This document shows positions 34,480 through 42,712 of a DNA stretch of 64,000 nucleotides, one piece after another (the stretch's first letter is position 1; each line of letters begins with the position of its first letter). The stretch comes from Nonomuraea maritima. GTDB lineage: Bacteria > Actinomycetota > Actinomycetes > Streptosporangiales > Streptosporangiaceae. The stretch is taken from the NCBI RefSeq assembly GCF_900100395.1, contig NZ_FNFB01000003.1, positions 186,001-250,000 on the forward strand. Direction: 5' to 3'. Under the pieces are notes generated by a model, which saw only the letters and a list, made by a program, of their open reading frames with translations, searched no databases and was not told the DNA's origin. Both the position numbers and the translations under genes were made by a program.

Positions 34480-35343
34480 TCAGATCCTCTCCGCCGCCGC
34501 GGCCAGGGCGCGCCGGGTCAGCTCGGCGGCCAGGTGGCGCTTGTAGTCGGCCGGGCCGCGCTGGTCGGCGTGCGGCTCGCAGTGCTCGGCGGCGATCCTG
34601 CCCGCCTGCGCGAACGCCTCCTCGCCCGGCTGCCGGCCCTCGAGGTACCGCTCGGCCTCGGGGGAGCAGAAGTGCTCGGCCCCGACCGCCGTCAGGCCGA
34701 TGCCGGCCTGCTCGATCACGCCGTCCACGACCCGCAGGACGGCTCCCGCCGCGGCCACCGGCCAGTCGCCGACGCGCCGCTCGACCTTCTCGTACGCGCT
34801 GCCCGTGCCCGTCCTGATCGGCACCCGGAGCTGGACGAGCAGCTCGCCGGGCTCGACCGCGGTCTCGTACGGGCCGTGGTGGAACGCGCGGATCGGCACC
34901 TTCCGTGAAGGCGCGCCTCCGGCCTGGATGACGGCCGTGGCGCGCAGCGCCGAGAAGACGGCCGACAGGTCCTCGGACGGGTCGGCCTGGCACAGCGATC
35001 CGCCGACGGTGCCCCGATTGCGGACGATCGGGTCGGCGATCACGCGTTCTGCGTCCCGAAATATCGGGAAAAGATCGGTGGCAATGGTGTGGGCGAGCAA
35101 TTCCGCGTGCCGTACCAATGCGCCGATGACCAGTTCTTCGCCCTCGACGGTGATCTGCCCGAGTTCGGTCAGGCCGTTGATGTCGATCAACGCCTCGGGC
35201 TGGGCCAGGCGGAGCTTCATCATGGGGATGAGGCTGTGCCCGCCCGCCACGACGCGGGCCTCGGGGCCGTAGCGCTCCAGCAGCTGGAGCGCGTGGGGCA
35301 CGCTGTCGGCTCTTTCGTAGGCGAACCTCGCGGGAACCTGCAT
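34480..35343 (-). CDS. coxM: CO dehydrogenase medium subunit, FAD-binding
   Basis: A 287-residue flavoprotein. FAD motifs: VVAGGHSLIPMMKLRLAQPE (about 35-55) and GTVGGSLCQADPSEDLSAVF (about 108-128). The C-terminal CO dehydrogenase flavoprotein domain has IGLTAVGAEHFCSPEAERYL. It accepts electrons from CoxS and reduces quinone or another carrier at the membrane. It is the first gene of the coxMSL operon. Directly before its ATG stands a 17-bp palindrome and no Shine-Dalgarno sequence, so the transcript may be leaderless and repressible. A LysR gene is divergent 85 bases away. Confidence 0.93.
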   Translation of the reverse strand: MQVPARFAYERADSVPHALQLLERYGPEARVVAGGHSLIPMMKLRLAQPEALIDINGLTELGQITVEGEELVIGALVRHAELLAHTIATDLFPIFRDAERVIADPIVRNRGTVGGSLCQADPSEDLSAVFSALRATAVIQAGGAPSRKVPIRAFHHGPYETAVEPGELLVQLRVPIRTGTGSAYEKVERRVGDWPVAAAGAVLRVVDGVIEQAGIGLTAVGAEHFCSPEAERYLEGRQPGEEAFAQAGRIAAEHCEPHADQRGPADYKRHLAAELTRRALAAAAERI

Positions 35344-35360
35344 GACAGCACAGTGCTGTC
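35344..35360. promoter_or_regulatory. 8-1-8 palindrome abutting the coxM start codon
   Basis: GACAGCAC-A-GTGCTGTC is a perfect inverted repeat touching the coxM ATG. It occupies the place where a ribosome-binding site or a leaderless -10 element would be. It is a strong candidate operator for the neighbouring LysR or IclR regulator. Confidence 0.7.
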
Positions 35361-35394
35361 ACCGATCTGCCACGGCAATCGGCGAATAAGGGAT

Positions 35395-35404
35395 TCCTTA
35401 AGGA
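35395..35404. promoter_or_regulatory. TCCTTAAGGA palindrome upstream of LysR gene
   Basis: A perfect 10-bp palindrome flanked by GGGAT and ATCCC lies 25 bases before the LysR start, in the coxM/LysR divergent region. LysR proteins typically bind an interrupted dyad near their own promoter, so this may be the autoregulatory site. Confidence 0.5.
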
Positions 35405-35428
35405 GAAATCCCCATCTATGAAGAATGG

Positions 35429-36337
35429 GTGACCCTCAGCCAGTTGGGCGCGTTCGTTTTCGTGGCGCGCCTCGGTTCCGTCAAGGCCGCGGCAAGGGCG
35501 CTCGGCGTCAGCGAGCCCGCCGTCTCGCAGTCGCTGGCCCAGCTGCGGCGGCATCTCGGCGACCCGCTGCTCACCCGATCCGGCGACCGCATGGTGCTCA
35601 CGGAGGGCGGGCGGCGGCTGGTCGGCATCGCCGCGCAGATCGTCGCGCTCGGCGCGGAGGCGACCACCGCCGTCCGCGCCGGGCATCCGGCGCGCCTGCA
35701 CGTCGTCATGGCCAACGACCTCGCCGAGTACGTCGCCGGGCCGCTGCTCTGCCTGTTCACCCAGCGCCGCCCGGTCGACGCCTCCAGCGGGGTGGCGCCG
35801 ACGGCGGAGCTGCCGCTGCTGCTGGCGAGCCGGCTGGCCGACGTCGCCCTCGGCGCACAGGTCACGGGGGCGGGGCTGGCGAGCCGTCCGGTGCTGCGCT
35901 GCCGCCTCATCGTGGTCGGCTCCCCGCACGGCCGCCGCGACCACTGGCTGGTGGGCCCGTCGGGCACCGACCCGGCCAGCGACACCAGCCGGCTGCTGCG
36001 GCTGCTGCGCGTCCAGGAGTCACGCGTACGGGTCTTCGCCAACCAGACGGCGGCGTGGAAGGCGGCGGCCGAGGGCGCGGGGGTCGCGCCGGCCACCGCC
36101 CACCTGGTGGCCTCCCAACTGCGCAGGGGCGACCTCGTGCCGGTCGAGACCGCCGTGACCCCGCTGTCCGCCTACTGGTACGCCACCACCCTGGAGCCGC
36201 CCCACCGCCCGGCCGCCGCCGACGCGTTCCTCGACTTCCTGACGACCCCGGCCGCCACCCAGGTCATGCGCACCCCGGACGACGGCATCCCCCGCAGCCG
36301 CTTCCGCCCCCCGGTACACGTCTCGATCTGGAGCTAG
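35429..36337 (+). CDS. LysR-family regulator, divergent from the cox operon
   Basis: A 302-residue LysR protein. HTH: VARLGSVKAAARALGVSEPA, then VSQSLAQLRRHLGDPLLTRS. The C-terminal co-inducer domain is somewhat reduced but present (LHVVMANDLAEYVAGPLLCL, then RVFANQTAAWKAAAEGAGVA). It faces coxM across an 85-base gap with two palindromes, the usual arrangement of an activator controlling the divergent operon. Actinobacterial cox operons often have such a neighbour. CO or another starvation signal may be the input; the sequence cannot say. The GTG at 35429 starts just before the HTH. Confidence 0.92.
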   Translation: MTLSQLGAFVFVARLGSVKAAARALGVSEPAVSQSLAQLRRHLGDPLLTRSGDRMVLTEGGRRLVGIAAQIVALGAEATTAVRAGHPARLHVVMANDLAEYVAGPLLCLFTQRRPVDASSGVAPTAELPLLLASRLADVALGAQVTGAGLASRPVLRCRLIVVGSPHGRRDHWLVGPSGTDPASDTSRLLRLLRVQESRVRVFANQTAAWKAAAEGAGVAPATAHLVASQLRRGDLVPVETAVTPLSAYWYATTLEPPHRPAAADAFLDFLTTPAATQVMRTPDDGIPRSRFRPPVHVSIWS

Positions 36338-36439
36338 CAGTCCTGTTGGGGCTGGTCGGAGGGTGTTCGGATGCGGGTGACTCCGCACTCGCGCATGAGG
36401 TGCTCACCCATCAGCCCGTTCCGATCATCGGGCCAGAGG

Positions 36440-36627
36440 CCATCTGCGAGGACCGACGCGGGACGGCACATCGCCCGACATGACAGATGGCCGTGGAGAT
36501 GCCGGACGAACGCGCCGTTCGGGGGAGCAGCACCCGCAGTGGTGGTGGCCGATGCCGCCTACGGCGACAACGCCGACCCGCGAGCCGCTCCGGCTGCGCG
36601 TGGTCTGCGACACGTCCTGGCGGGTGG
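36440..36627 (+). pseudogene. IS701-like transposase fragment with stop and frameshift
   Basis: A remnant of a DDE transposase. One frame reads HRPT, a TGA at 36481 (where Trp is expected), then QMAVEMPDERAVRG. The neighbouring frame continues with PAVVVADAAYGDNADPRAAP and ARGLRHVLAG. VVADAxYGDN is the central Asp motif of IS701-type transposases. Both ends of the element are missing. It abuts the end of the acetyltransferase gene on the opposite strand, and its decay removed any activity. Confidence 0.7.
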
Positions 36628-37146
36628 TCAGCTGAACTCACACCGATACCGCAGCTCACGGACCGCGATCCCGCCTGTCACGGCGTTCTTGACGGCGCCG
36701 TCCGGCTGCCAGCCCATCCGTTCGTAGAACCGAATCGCACGGACATTTCCCTCCAGTACCCACAGAGTGGCAGAAGAGAAGTTCGCCGCCCTGAGCGCGA
36801 GCATCGCCGCTGTCATCAACTCGCGTCCAACACCGCGCCTCCAGGCGGCGGGCAGCACGTAGAACGAGCCGATCTCCCCTACCTCTACGGCATCACGGTC
36901 GTCGTCCCGAGTGGGGCAGAGATCGGTGAAGCCGACCACATCACGGGCATCCTCCGCGACGAGCGTGCCCCGGCATGGCCATGCCGCCTGCTGGATGATC
37001 AGCTTCCGCCGCGGCACACGCTGCGATGGATGTAACCCGTCGAGAAACGGCTGCGGCAACAGCCCGTGGTATCCCTTCTGCCAGGACCGCACGTGAACCT
37101 CGGCAATACGTTGAGCATCGTCGACAACAGCCCGGCGAATCCGCAT
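36628..37146 (-). CDS. GNAT-family N-acetyltransferase
   Basis: A 172-residue acetyltransferase with the GNAT layout: MRIRRAVVDDAQRIAEVHVR at the start, SWQKGYHGLLPQPFLDGL, the acetyl-CoA loop VLPAAWRRGVGRELMTAAML (RxxGxG type) and ATLWVLEGNVRAIRFYERMG near the end. It transfers an acetyl group from acetyl-CoA to an amine, probably a small molecule or antibiotic or a protein N-terminus. ATG 37146 is chosen because the fold begins there; an upstream start at 37173 is possible. Its 3' end meets a decayed IS701 fragment. Confidence 0.92.
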   Translation of the reverse strand: MRIRRAVVDDAQRIAEVHVRSWQKGYHGLLPQPFLDGLHPSQRVPRRKLIIQQAAWPCRGTLVAEDARDVVGFTDLCPTRDDDRDAVEVGEIGSFYVLPAAWRRGVGRELMTAAMLALRAANFSSATLWVLEGNVRAIRFYERMGWQPDGAVKNAVTGGIAVRELRYRCEFS

Positions 37147-37308
37147 GTCGCGATCATGCCATCGTGGCGCCACGCGCCGAACCGGCGGACGGCACCATCC
37201 GATGCCGATATGACCTGGCGCTTGAGGCGCTGGTCGAGCACCTGCGCGCCCGTGGCCTGGACGCGCGGCCGATCATTGTCGACGCCGGGCCGGGCCGGTG
37301 GAGGGAGG

Positions 37309-37920
37309 TCAGCCCAGAGCGGCGGCCTCGGCGGCGAGCTTCTTGACGCGGTCCCAGTCGCCGGACGCCAGCGCGTCGGCCGGGGTCAGCCAGCTGCCGC
37401 CGACGCAGCCGACGTTCGGCAGCGCGAGGTAGTCGGCGGCGGTGTCGACCCGGATGCCGCCGGTCGGGCAGAAGCGCACGTCAGGCAGCGGCCCGGCCAG
37501 CGACTTGAGGTACGCCACGCCGCCCGCCGCCTCGGCCGGGAAGAACTTGAGCTCCTTGATGCCGCGCTCGACCAGCGCCATCACCTCGGACACGGTCGCC
37601 GCGCCCGGCAGGTACGGGACGCCGCTCGCGTCCATCGCCTCGACCAGCGACAGCGTCGTGCCCGGCGAGACGAGGAACCGCGCCCCGGCCGCCACGGACG
37701 CCGCGATGTCATCGTTCGTCCGGATGGTGCCCGCGCCCACGGTCGCCTCGGGCACCTCGTCGGCGATCCGGGCGATGGCCTCACGGGCGGCCGGCGTGCG
37801 CAGGGTGACCTCGATGACCGGAAGACCCCCGGCCACCAGCGCCCGGGCCAGCGGGACGGCGGTCGCGACGTCGTCGATCACCACGACGGGGATCACGGGG
37901 GCGAGATCGAGCAGGCTCAT
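37309..37920 (-). CDS. eda: KDPG aldolase of the Entner-Doudoroff pathway
   Basis: A 203-residue class I aldolase. Catalytic Glu in [16 protein letters not shown], loop [20 protein letters not shown], Schiff-base Lys in [20 protein letters not shown], and [20 protein letters not shown]. It splits KDPG to pyruvate and glyceraldehyde 3-phosphate. It is the last gene of a four-gene minus-strand set with zwf, edd and glk, 79 bases after glk. It differs clearly from the aldolase at 18672-19292: this one keeps the longer FPAEAAGG loop typical of the glucose-specific enzyme. Confidence 0.95.
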   Translation of the reverse strand: MSLLDLAPVIPVVVIDDVATAVPLARALVAGGLPVIEVTLRTPAAREAIARIADEVPEATVGAGTIRTNDDIAASVAAGARFLVSPGTTLSLVEAMDASGVPYLPGAATVSEVMALVERGIKELKFFPAEAAGGVAYLKSLAGPLPDVRFCPTGGIRVDTAADYLALPNVGCVGGSWLTPADALASGDWDRVKKLAAEAAALG

Positions 37921-37999
37921 GTGTTCTTCTCCTCGTCGGCCGGACGTGTCCGGCCGTGTGTTCCATGGTCGGGCCGGGCGCCACCGGGCAGGCGCCGGC

Positions 38000-38965
38000 T
38001 CACTTCGCGATCTCCGTGCGGGCGCGCTGGCGCAGCCACGCGGCGGCGCCGGTGAGCGCCGGCTGGGACGCGACGATCAGCACGGTCCCGATAGCCGCCA
38101 GATAGTGCGACATGTCGGGGTTGTCGGTGAAACGTGTGCGGAAGTCGCTGGTGCGCACGCGGTCCACGATACGGGGCAGCACACCGCCACCCAGGTAGAC
38201 CCCTCCCCGGGCGCCGAGCGTCAGCGCCACGTTCCCGGCGAAACTCCCCAGCATCGCGCAGAACACCTCGACCGTCTCGGCGCACAGCGGGTCGTCCGCC
38301 CGCGCCGCGATCTGCGAGGCCGTCAGCTCGGGCGCGGTGACGCCGTTCACCTCGGCCAGCGCCCGGTGCAGCCGCACCAGGCCCGGCCCGGACAGCAGGT
38401 GCTCGGCCACCACGTGGGGGAGCCCCTGCGACCGCAGTGCCCGGACGATCTCGAACTCGCGCGGCTCCACCACCGGGACCGTGACGTGCCCGCCCTCGCC
38501 GGGCACCGGCGTCCAGCCCTCGCGCGAGGGAACCAGCCCGCCGACGCCGAGCCCGGTGCCCGGGCCCAGCACCGCCTTCACCCCCTCGCCGGGCGGCGGC
38601 CCGCCCAGCGAGACGAGGTCGTCGGCGTCGAGGTGCGGCAGCGACACGGCCAGCGCCTCGAAGTCGTTGAGCAGCGCGGCGAACGGCACGCCGAGTTCGC
38701 GTACCGACCCGGCCCACGACGAGTTGGTGAGCCGGTAGCAGTCGCCCTCGATCGGTCCGGCCAGGGCCAGGCAGGCCGCCCCCGGCCGCACTCCGCCCGC
38801 GTGCTCGGCGAGATAGGCGGCCACGGCTTCTGGAAGGGTCGGATGGTCGGCGCCGGCCAGCACCGCCACGTTCGACGGCCGCGCGTCCGGCGAGGTGACC
38901 AGTCCGAATCTGGCGTTGGTCCCCCCGATGTCGGCGACGAGCCACGGAAATTCAAAGGCCCCCAC
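38000..38965 (-). CDS. glk: Glucokinase (Glk family)
   Basis: A 321-residue ATP-dependent glucokinase of the proteobacterial-type Glk family, not the ROK type usual in actinomycetes. Motifs: phosphate-1 [18 protein letters not shown], catalytic Asp in [52 protein letters not shown] and the end [18 protein letters not shown]. It makes glucose 6-phosphate, the substrate for zwf. GTG 38965 follows GGAGG. It sits between edd and eda, so the operon can take free glucose to pyruvate; only 6-phosphogluconolactonase is missing here. Confidence 0.94.
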   Translation of the reverse strand: MGAFEFPWLVADIGGTNARFGLVTSPDARPSNVAVLAGADHPTLPEAVAAYLAEHAGGVRPGAACLALAGPIEGDCYRLTNSSWAGSVRELGVPFAALLNDFEALAVSLPHLDADDLVSLGGPPPGEGVKAVLGPGTGLGVGGLVPSREGWTPVPGEGGHVTVPVVEPREFEIVRALRSQGLPHVVAEHLLSGPGLVRLHRALAEVNGVTAPELTASQIAARADDPLCAETVEVFCAMLGSFAGNVALTLGARGGVYLGGGVLPRIVDRVRTSDFRTRFTDNPDMSHYLAAIGTVLIVASQPALTGAAAWLRQRARTEIAK

Positions 38966-39076
38966 GCATACCTCCGGCGTCCGGGACGATGTCACGATTA
39001 CCTGGAAGGATGCCACGTCCGGCGCCGAGCTTCCTGCTGGGCCGGATCCCGCGCGCGGCGGGATCCGAAGCGCGGC

Positions 39077-41029
39077 TCACCGCGGCAGACCGGCGGGACG
39101 CGGACCCGCCGGAGCCTCCGTCTCCAGGTGCGAGAAACCCGCCTGGGCGGGGAACCCGAGCCCGGGGCCGTGCTGCGCCGACTCGGCGCCGCTCACCCCG
39201 AAGACGCTCGCGCCCAGCTCGGCCGGACCCGCCATGCGGCGGAAGACGGCGAACAGCTCACGCCCGGTCCCGACCCACTGCGCGTCGCTCAGCGGACGGC
39301 CCTCCGGCGTGCGGCGGGCCAGCTCGTCGGCGGGAACCAGCAGCTCCAGCGTGCCCGCCGCCGAGTCCAGCCTGATCACGTCGCCGTCGCGCACCAGCGC
39401 GATCGGCCCGCCGTCGGCCGCCTCGGGCGACAGGTGGATGGCCGCGGGCACCTTGCCGGAGGCGCCCGACATGCGGCCGTCCGTCACGATCGCCACCCGC
39501 TGCCCCCGGTCCAGGAGGACGGCCATGGGCGGCGTCAGCTTGTGCAGCTCGGGCATGCCGTTCGCGCTCGGACCCTGGTAGCGGATGACCGCCACGAAGT
39601 CCTGCCCGTCCAGCTCGCCCGCCTCGAACGCCGCCAGCAGGTCGAGCTGGTCGTCGAAGACCTTGGCCGGCGCCTCGATCACCAGGTGCTCCGGCTTGAC
39701 CGCCGACACCTTGCTGACCGCCCGGCCGAGGTTGCCCTCCACCATGTGGATGCCGCCGTCCTCGGCGAACGGCCGCGCGACCGGGCGCAGCACGTCGAGG
39801 TCGGCGCTGCCGCCGGTGACCGGCGCCCAGGCCGGCTCGCCGTCGACCAGCTCGGGAGCCTCGCGGTAGCGGTCGAGACCCGGACCGGCGACGGTCATCA
39901 CGTCGCCGTGCAGCAGGCCCTCGTCCAGCAGGTCGCCGATGAGCACCTGCATGCCGCCGGCGTCGCGGAAGTGGTTCACGTCCGCCTGGCCGTTCGGGTA
40001 GATCCTGGTGAGCGACGGCACGACCTTCGACAGGCAGGCCAGGTCGTCCCAGGTCAGCACGATGCCCGCGGCGGCGGCCATGGCCACCAGGTGCAGCGTG
40101 TGGTTCGTGGACCCGCCGGTGGCGAGCAGCGCGACGCAGGCGTTCACGATCGACTTCTCGTCGACCAGCTCGCCGATCGGGGTGTACTCCGCGCCGTGCG
40201 CGGTGATCTCCACCGCCCGGCGGCCGGCCGCCTGCGTCAGGGCGTGGCGCAGCTCGGTGTGCGGGTTGACGAACGTCGAGCCCGGCAGGTGCAGGCCCAT
40301 GACCTCCAGCAGCGCCTGGTTGGAGTTGGCGGTGCCGTAGAAGGTGCAGGTGCCGGGCGAGTGGTACGACTTCGCCTCGGCGTCGAGCAGCTCGTCGCGG
40401 CCCACCTTGCCCTCGGCGAACAGCTGGCGGGTGCGGGCCTTGACCTTGTTGGGCAGGCCCGAGGTCATCGGCCCGGCCGGCACGAAGATCGCGGGCAGGT
40501 GCCCGAAGTGCAGCGCCCCGATGAACAGTCCCGGGACGATCTTGTCGCACACGCCCAGCAGCAGCGACGCGTCGAACATGTCGTGTGACAGCGCGATCGC
40601 GGTGGCCATGGCGATGACGTCGCGGCTGTAGAGGGACAGCTGCATGCCGTCGCGGCCCTGCGTGATGCCGTCGCACATGGCGGGCACGCCGCCCGCCACC
40701 TGCGCCACGCCGCCGGCCGCGCGCACCGCGGCCTTCAGCTCCGGCGGGTACGTCTCGTACGGCTGGTGCGCCGACAGCATGTCGTTGTAGCTCGTCACGA
40801 TGGCCACGCCCGGCTTGGCGGTGCTGCTGACAGCCCGCAGGGCGAGCTTGTCCTCGGCCGGAGCGCCCGCGAAGCCGTGCGCGAGGTTGGCGCAGCCCAG
40901 GTGCGCCCGCGCGGGGCCCTTCGCCCGCGCGGCCTCGCCGTCCCGCCGGATCCGCTCCAGGTAGGCGGACCGGCTTGCGGCGCTGCGCTCGGCGATCCGG
41001 TCGGTGATCTCCTGGACGACGGGGTTCAT
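39077..41029 (-). CDS. edd: 6-phosphogluconate dehydratase
   Basis: A 650-residue IlvD/Edd-family dehydratase. The three cluster Cys are in [30 protein letters not shown] and [40 protein letters not shown] and [20 protein letters not shown] are further family blocks. It dehydrates 6-phosphogluconate to KDPG with a [4Fe-4S] cluster. The length and the [32 protein letters not shown] segments favour Edd over dihydroxy-acid dehydratase. ATG 41029 follows GAAGGAG; a GTG six bases earlier is less well spaced. It is 40 bases after zwf. Confidence 0.96.
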   Translation of the reverse strand: MNPVVQEITDRIAERSAASRSAYLERIRRDGEAARAKGPARAHLGCANLAHGFAGAPAEDKLALRAVSSTAKPGVAIVTSYNDMLSAHQPYETYPPELKAAVRAAGGVAQVAGGVPAMCDGITQGRDGMQLSLYSRDVIAMATAIALSHDMFDASLLLGVCDKIVPGLFIGALHFGHLPAIFVPAGPMTSGLPNKVKARTRQLFAEGKVGRDELLDAEAKSYHSPGTCTFYGTANSNQALLEVMGLHLPGSTFVNPHTELRHALTQAAGRRAVEITAHGAEYTPIGELVDEKSIVNACVALLATGGSTNHTLHLVAMAAAAGIVLTWDDLACLSKVVPSLTRIYPNGQADVNHFRDAGGMQVLIGDLLDEGLLHGDVMTVAGPGLDRYREAPELVDGEPAWAPVTGGSADLDVLRPVARPFAEDGGIHMVEGNLGRAVSKVSAVKPEHLVIEAPAKVFDDQLDLLAAFEAGELDGQDFVAVIRYQGPSANGMPELHKLTPPMAVLLDRGQRVAIVTDGRMSGASGKVPAAIHLSPEAADGGPIALVRDGDVIRLDSAAGTLELLVPADELARRTPEGRPLSDAQWVGTGRELFAVFRRMAGPAELGASVFGVSGAESAQHGPGLGFPAQAGFSHLETEAPAGPRPAGLPR

Positions 41030-41069
41030 GGACACTCCTTCATCGGGGCGAACCCGGGGTCACGATCGG

Positions 41070-42572
41070 TCACACATCCTCCTGGTCGTGCCAGGCACGA
41101 CCGCTGCGGCTGAGCAGCTCGTGGGCCGCGGCGGGGCCCGTGGTCCCGGCGGCGTACGGCTCCGGCAGGGCGGGGTCGGCCTTCCATGCCTCGAGGATCG
41201 GGTCGATCCACCGCCAGGCGGCCTCGACCTCGTCGCGCCGCATGAACAGCGTCGGGTTGCCGGCCAGCACGTCGGTCAGCAGCCGCTCGTACGCCTCAGG
41301 TACCCGGGCCGTGAACGTCTCGCCGAAGCTCAGTGACAGCGGCACCGGCCGCAGCGTCGTCTCGCCCGCGCCCGGCTCCTTGGCCATGATGTGCAGCTCG
41401 ATGCCCTCCTCCGGCTGCAGACGCAGGATGAGCCGGTTGGGGGAGCCGCCAGGGAAGATGGAGTGCGGTACGTCCTTGAACTGCACCACGATCTCGGAAC
41501 GCCGGTACGGCATCCGCTTGCCGGTGCGCAGGTAGAACGGCACACCCGCCCAGCGCCAGTTCTTGATCTCGGCCCGGATCGCGGTGAACGTCTCCACCTG
41601 CCGCGAGGCCTCCGTGGGCGGCGTGGAGCCGGGCTCGTCGAGGTAGCCCGGCATGTCGCCGGCCTCGGTGTACTGGCCGCGCACGGTGAAACGGCCGACC
41701 TCGCCGCCGATGATCGGCCGCAGCGCCTGCAGCACCTTGACCTTCTCGTCGCGGACGGCCTCACGGTCGTTGCGCGCCGGGGCCTCCATCGCGGTCAGCG
41801 TGAGCAGCTGGAGCAGGTGGTTCTGCACCATGTCGCGCAGCGCGCCCGCGTGGTCGTAGTAGCCGCGCCGGCCGGGCGTGCCGACGGTCTCGGCCACGGT
41901 GATCTGGACGTGGTCGATCCACAGCGAGTTCCAGATCGGCTCGAGGAAGGCGTTGGCGAAGCGCAGCACCAGCAGGTTCTGGACCGTCTCCTTGCCCAGG
42001 TAGTGGTCGATGCGGAAGATCTGGTGCTCGTCGAAGATGGCACCGACCTCGTCGTTGATGGCCTGCGCGCTGCGCAGGTCGTTGCCGAGCGGCTTCTCCA
42101 GCACCACGCGCGAGTGCGGAGTCACCAGGCCGGCCCCCTGCAGCTCGCGGCAGAACGGGCCGAACGTGCGCGGCGGGCTGGCGAGGTAGTAGACGCGGTC
42201 GCGCTCCTCGTGGCCGGCGAGCAGCTTGGCCAGCCCGTCCCAGCCGGACTTGTCGTCGCTGCCGACGTCGACCGACACGTGGTGCAGGCGGCCGAGGAAG
42301 CGCTGCCACATCTCAGGGTCGTCGATCGGCACCTGGCCGCGTACCTCGGCGTCCACCTTGCCGCGGAAGTCATCGTCGGTCAGTCCGCCGCGGGACATGG
42401 CGATGACGCGGGTCTGCGGCGCCAGACGGCCGTCCCGGTCGGCGTGGTAGAGCGCCGGGATCAGCTTGCGCATGGACAGGTCGCCCGTGCCGCCGAAGAC
42501 GACGAGGTCGGCGAGGTGGGGCTGGCCGGCCTGCGAACCGGCTTCCTGGTGGGTGGGCACTGCGGGGGACAC
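41070..42572 (-). CDS. zwf: Glucose-6-phosphate dehydrogenase
   Basis: A 500-residue enzyme. Nucleotide fold VVFGGTGDLSMRKLIPALYH, active site RIDHYLGKETVQNLLVLRFA, and the C-terminal block VPFYLRTGKRMPYRRSEIVV. It oxidises glucose 6-phosphate to 6-phosphogluconolactone with NAD(P)+. It is the first gene of zwf-edd-glk-eda and is divergent from a ROK regulator with a 140-base gap holding a good palindrome. In many actinomycetes zwf stands in the pentose-phosphate cluster; here its grouping with edd shows dedication to the Entner-Doudoroff route. GTG 42572 follows GGAG. Confidence 0.96.
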   Translation of the reverse strand: MSPAVPTHQEAGSQAGQPHLADLVVFGGTGDLSMRKLIPALYHADRDGRLAPQTRVIAMSRGGLTDDDFRGKVDAEVRGQVPIDDPEMWQRFLGRLHHVSVDVGSDDKSGWDGLAKLLAGHEERDRVYYLASPPRTFGPFCRELQGAGLVTPHSRVVLEKPLGNDLRSAQAINDEVGAIFDEHQIFRIDHYLGKETVQNLLVLRFANAFLEPIWNSLWIDHVQITVAETVGTPGRRGYYDHAGALRDMVQNHLLQLLTLTAMEAPARNDREAVRDEKVKVLQALRPIIGGEVGRFTVRGQYTEAGDMPGYLDEPGSTPPTEASRQVETFTAIRAEIKNWRWAGVPFYLRTGKRMPYRRSEIVVQFKDVPHSIFPGGSPNRLILRLQPEEGIELHIMAKEPGAGETTLRPVPLSLSFGETFTARVPEAYERLLTDVLAGNPTLFMRRDEVEAAWRWIDPILEAWKADPALPEPYAAGTTGPAAAHELLSRSGRAWHDQEDV

Positions 42573-42660
42573 GGTGAAGCTCCGATGATCTGCCGAGCGT
42601 GGACAGAACGGACACTAACGAGAGTTTGGGTCGCACACAAGCGGAGTTTTGGTATCTGAG

Positions 42661-42683
42661 ATGAAAAAGTCACGACTTTTCAT
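42661..42683. promoter_or_regulatory. Near-perfect inverted repeat, probable ROK operator
   Basis: ATGAAAAAGTCACGACTTTTCAT has arms ATGAAAA and TTTTCAT and inner arms GTC and GAC, with one extra A. It is AT-rich in a GC-rich region and lies 30 bases before the ROK start and about 90 bases before zwf. CACAAGC also occurs twice nearby (42632-42640 and 42686-42694). It probably mediates repression of zwf-edd-glk-eda. Confidence 0.7.
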
Positions 42684-42712
42684 TACACAAGCCTGTGTGG
42701 TTCACTAAGGCG

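Noticed and set aside
37147..37308. Short frames with YDLALEALVEHLRARGLDAR as a possible remnant gene between the GNAT and eda genes.
   Set aside because: No start signal, no family match and only about 35 residues; could be chance.
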